From NCBI RefSeq assembly GCF_029589435.1, contig NZ_JARRAG010000002.1, positions 2,604,001-2,668,000 of the forward strand: a DNA stretch of 64,000 nucleotides, given 5' to 3'. The notes under the pieces are model-generated. The model was not told where the DNA came from, did no database searches, and was given only the letters and a program-made list of their open reading frames with translations. The stretch's first letter is position 1; each line of letters begins with the position of its first letter. The translations under genes and the position numbers were made by a program. Source of the DNA: Paludisphaera mucosa. GTDB lineage: Bacteria; Planctomycetota; Planctomycetia; Isosphaerales; Isosphaeraceae. Shown in pieces: positions 63,801 to 64,000 of this stretch.

Positions 63801-64000
63801 GCGGCGCGACGGCAAGACGATGTTCGACTCCGCCGACATCGCCTTCCGGATCATCAACGGCACCACCCACTTCGACGAGATCAAGCTGACCGGCAGCCCC
63901 ATCAGCCTGCAGGGCGAAGGGACCCGCGACACGTTCGACAACATCGACATGAACCTCAACGTCGTCTACGGCCGGAAGGGCGTCGAGGTCCCGCTCCTGG
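60871..64000 (+). CDS. Large AsmA-like protein (partial, runs off the right edge)
   Basis: At least 1,043 codons are open from ATG 60871 to the end of the window without a stop. The N-terminus has a membrane anchor (about 8-31: ILIWGALVGVLLTAAATWF). The rest is a long repetitive beta-strand series with AsmA/DUF3971-type hallmarks: FGKVDFRPLRGKATLKQI, LELRFNPWRLLHGELETTEV, then TRIRASGRLGKGDP and ILNGTVELVVEAE. Such proteins span the periplasm and are thought to shuttle lipids between membranes (AsmA/TamB/YhdP class). GGGGAGAGG lies upstream of the start. A planctomycete outer membrane would need such bridges; the assignment to a specific family member is not possible from this fragment. Confidence 0.85.
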   Translation, partial: MRFGRRLAKILIWGALVGVLLTAAATWFAYAFVTDGDTVARLIQAELRRFFPRAEFAFGKVDFRPLRGKATLKQITANQTVEGRTFPTASILWLELRFNPWRLLHGELETTEVVVSRPTLRLLRKQDGGWNILDLPAKPWPHATIENPPPVKILNGTVELVVEAESGSTSPAGVEPDEAPAAILRDVMLTVQPAERGRFQFEGSARGDLFNRIDLKGTIDPATGDLDLEGGLVDLTISDTLRRRLPAEAVAGFDALALKGGDVDLDLTSLAYRPGAAPVDRLKYDLTAHLRGGVCACPTLPFPINDLAAHVGLRDGELTIHQAEGSNGATRIRASGRLGKGDPAATPLDLKVEVFDLDLDERLKKQTPPQFAELWDVFKPKGRIDVAARIARTVAGGPVAVDAAAKLKDVSAVYRHFKYPLANLKGLLHLAGRRLTVDLNGPIGDKPAKLHGTVDDPGPDAIVDLTVEAEAMPIDATFMEALPPDVRRWVDRFKPKGSVQAEARIFRQPLVGPPLLGPDGRPVSVAQRERDAQGRLAIDARLDLDPRRCEITWEGLPLPVRNLSGRLELHPDLWIFKNLQGRNGQAVLDGSGRVEKLPGADLPNGDPPLRIGMTLNARNLPFNAELRQALPAAWEKTWKFINPEGATDVDAEIAVETGKPDQTRVTITPRPESHVRLVVPRSPGPGVEPGATIELRMQDALGSFELVNGKVAMRDVRFNFHGAPVRFPEGSVVVEDSGRFDLAVRDLWVSDLLFNAKLRRIMPSLMAQFALRLDDGKPFTARGDIKIGWSGEADVPAWCQWENTRVILVDNQLKTGIPVEHLQGVFRDVKGRSDGKYLQVRGILDIRSASVAGLQLSDVQAPLIVEGGVARLDSLKGRFLGGQIYGDGSITLDQTPRYSGSVQLAGADLHEYAMSLSGRQSFRGLVNAKAEFNGLGSDIHSLQGRGEGHVVDGDLGELPFVLRIVKELARVLTFNTARRDGKTMFDSADIAFRIINGTTHFDEIKLTGSPISLQGEGTRDTFDNIDMNLNVVYGRKGVEVPLL

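Noticed and set aside
60709-63870. A 1,053-codon minus-strand open frame opposite the AsmA-like gene
   Set aside because: It has low-complexity Arg/Asp/Val/Gly content and no motif. The plus frame is open to the window edge with a membrane anchor and AsmA-like repeats.
1-64000. CRISPR array, prophage or integrative element
   Set aside because: No regularly spaced repeats, phage structural genes, integrase or attachment-site pair around the tRNA were seen. Mobile DNA is limited to the ISAs1 copy, the IS630 remnant and the palindromic repeats.

Overview
The window looks like a piece of chromosome from a GC-rich planctomycete, most likely of the Isosphaeraceae (Paludisphaera/Singulisphaera-like). 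The case rests on family content. There is a DUF1559 pseudopilin-like protein, a DUF1501 Tat-exported protein beside a formylglycine sulfatase, two giant surface proteins with a planctomycete LEDRxLL-type N-terminal motif, zinc-ribbon/transmembrane fusions, and many membrane glycosyltransferases and SGNH hydrolases. No rRNA, CRISPR array, prophage or plasmid function was seen. The single tRNA is tRNA-Val(CAC) on the minus strand.

Layout. 1-3537: end of a polyprenyl-phosphate glucosyltransferase-like GT2, a PIG-V-like membrane glycosyltransferase and a DUF1583-like/DUF1559 fusion. 3538-4488: about 950 bp without a supportable gene, then tRNA-Val. 4790-13363: metabolic and housekeeping genes (xylose isomerase, PfpI, epimerase, DksA-like protein coupled to signal peptidase II, glutamine synthetase, stand-alone LigD phosphoesterase-like protein, cupin, Cys-rich secreted protein). 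13899-24008: envelope genes, including a GT39 and a compact plus-strand cluster MBOAT - SGNH - adenylation domain - LPLAT acyltransferase that resembles a dlt system without a carrier-protein gene, followed by a convergent SGNH/TPR membrane protein. 24009-24386: a nest of REP-like palindromes. 24387-25511: a Gfo/Idh/MocA oxidoreductase.

25617-44391 holds, in order and on one strand, xseA ... xseB ... ispA-dxs-nadK. This is the backbone of a widely conserved housekeeping operon, here split by two 3.4-3.9 kb tandem adhesin-like genes, a membrane serine protease, an IS630 transposase remnant, a thioredoxin-fold protein and a miaE-like gene. The isoprenoid genes ispA and dxs still overlap by one base, and miaE is divergent from them.

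44407-64000 contains an MDR oxidoreductase, a SMI1/KNR4-type protein, small hypotheticals, a VOC protein, a sigma-70 factor with a small upstream ORF, and a sulfatase/DUF1501 pair. That pair is separated by a complete ISAs1-family element with imperfect terminal repeats and a perfect 10-bp target duplication, but a one-base frameshift in its transposase. Then follow SMP-30, a methyltransferase, tilS, another membrane glycosyltransferase and a large AsmA-like protein that runs off the right edge.

Intergenic GC-rich hairpins with 4-5 nt loops and no T-tract lie downstream of several genes, mostly between convergent pairs, and are the likely terminators. The features most worth following are the carrier-less dlt-like cluster, the broken xse-isp operon with its duplicated adhesins, the fresh ISAs1 insertion, the pseudopilin signal buried inside a fusion protein, and the palindromic repeat family.
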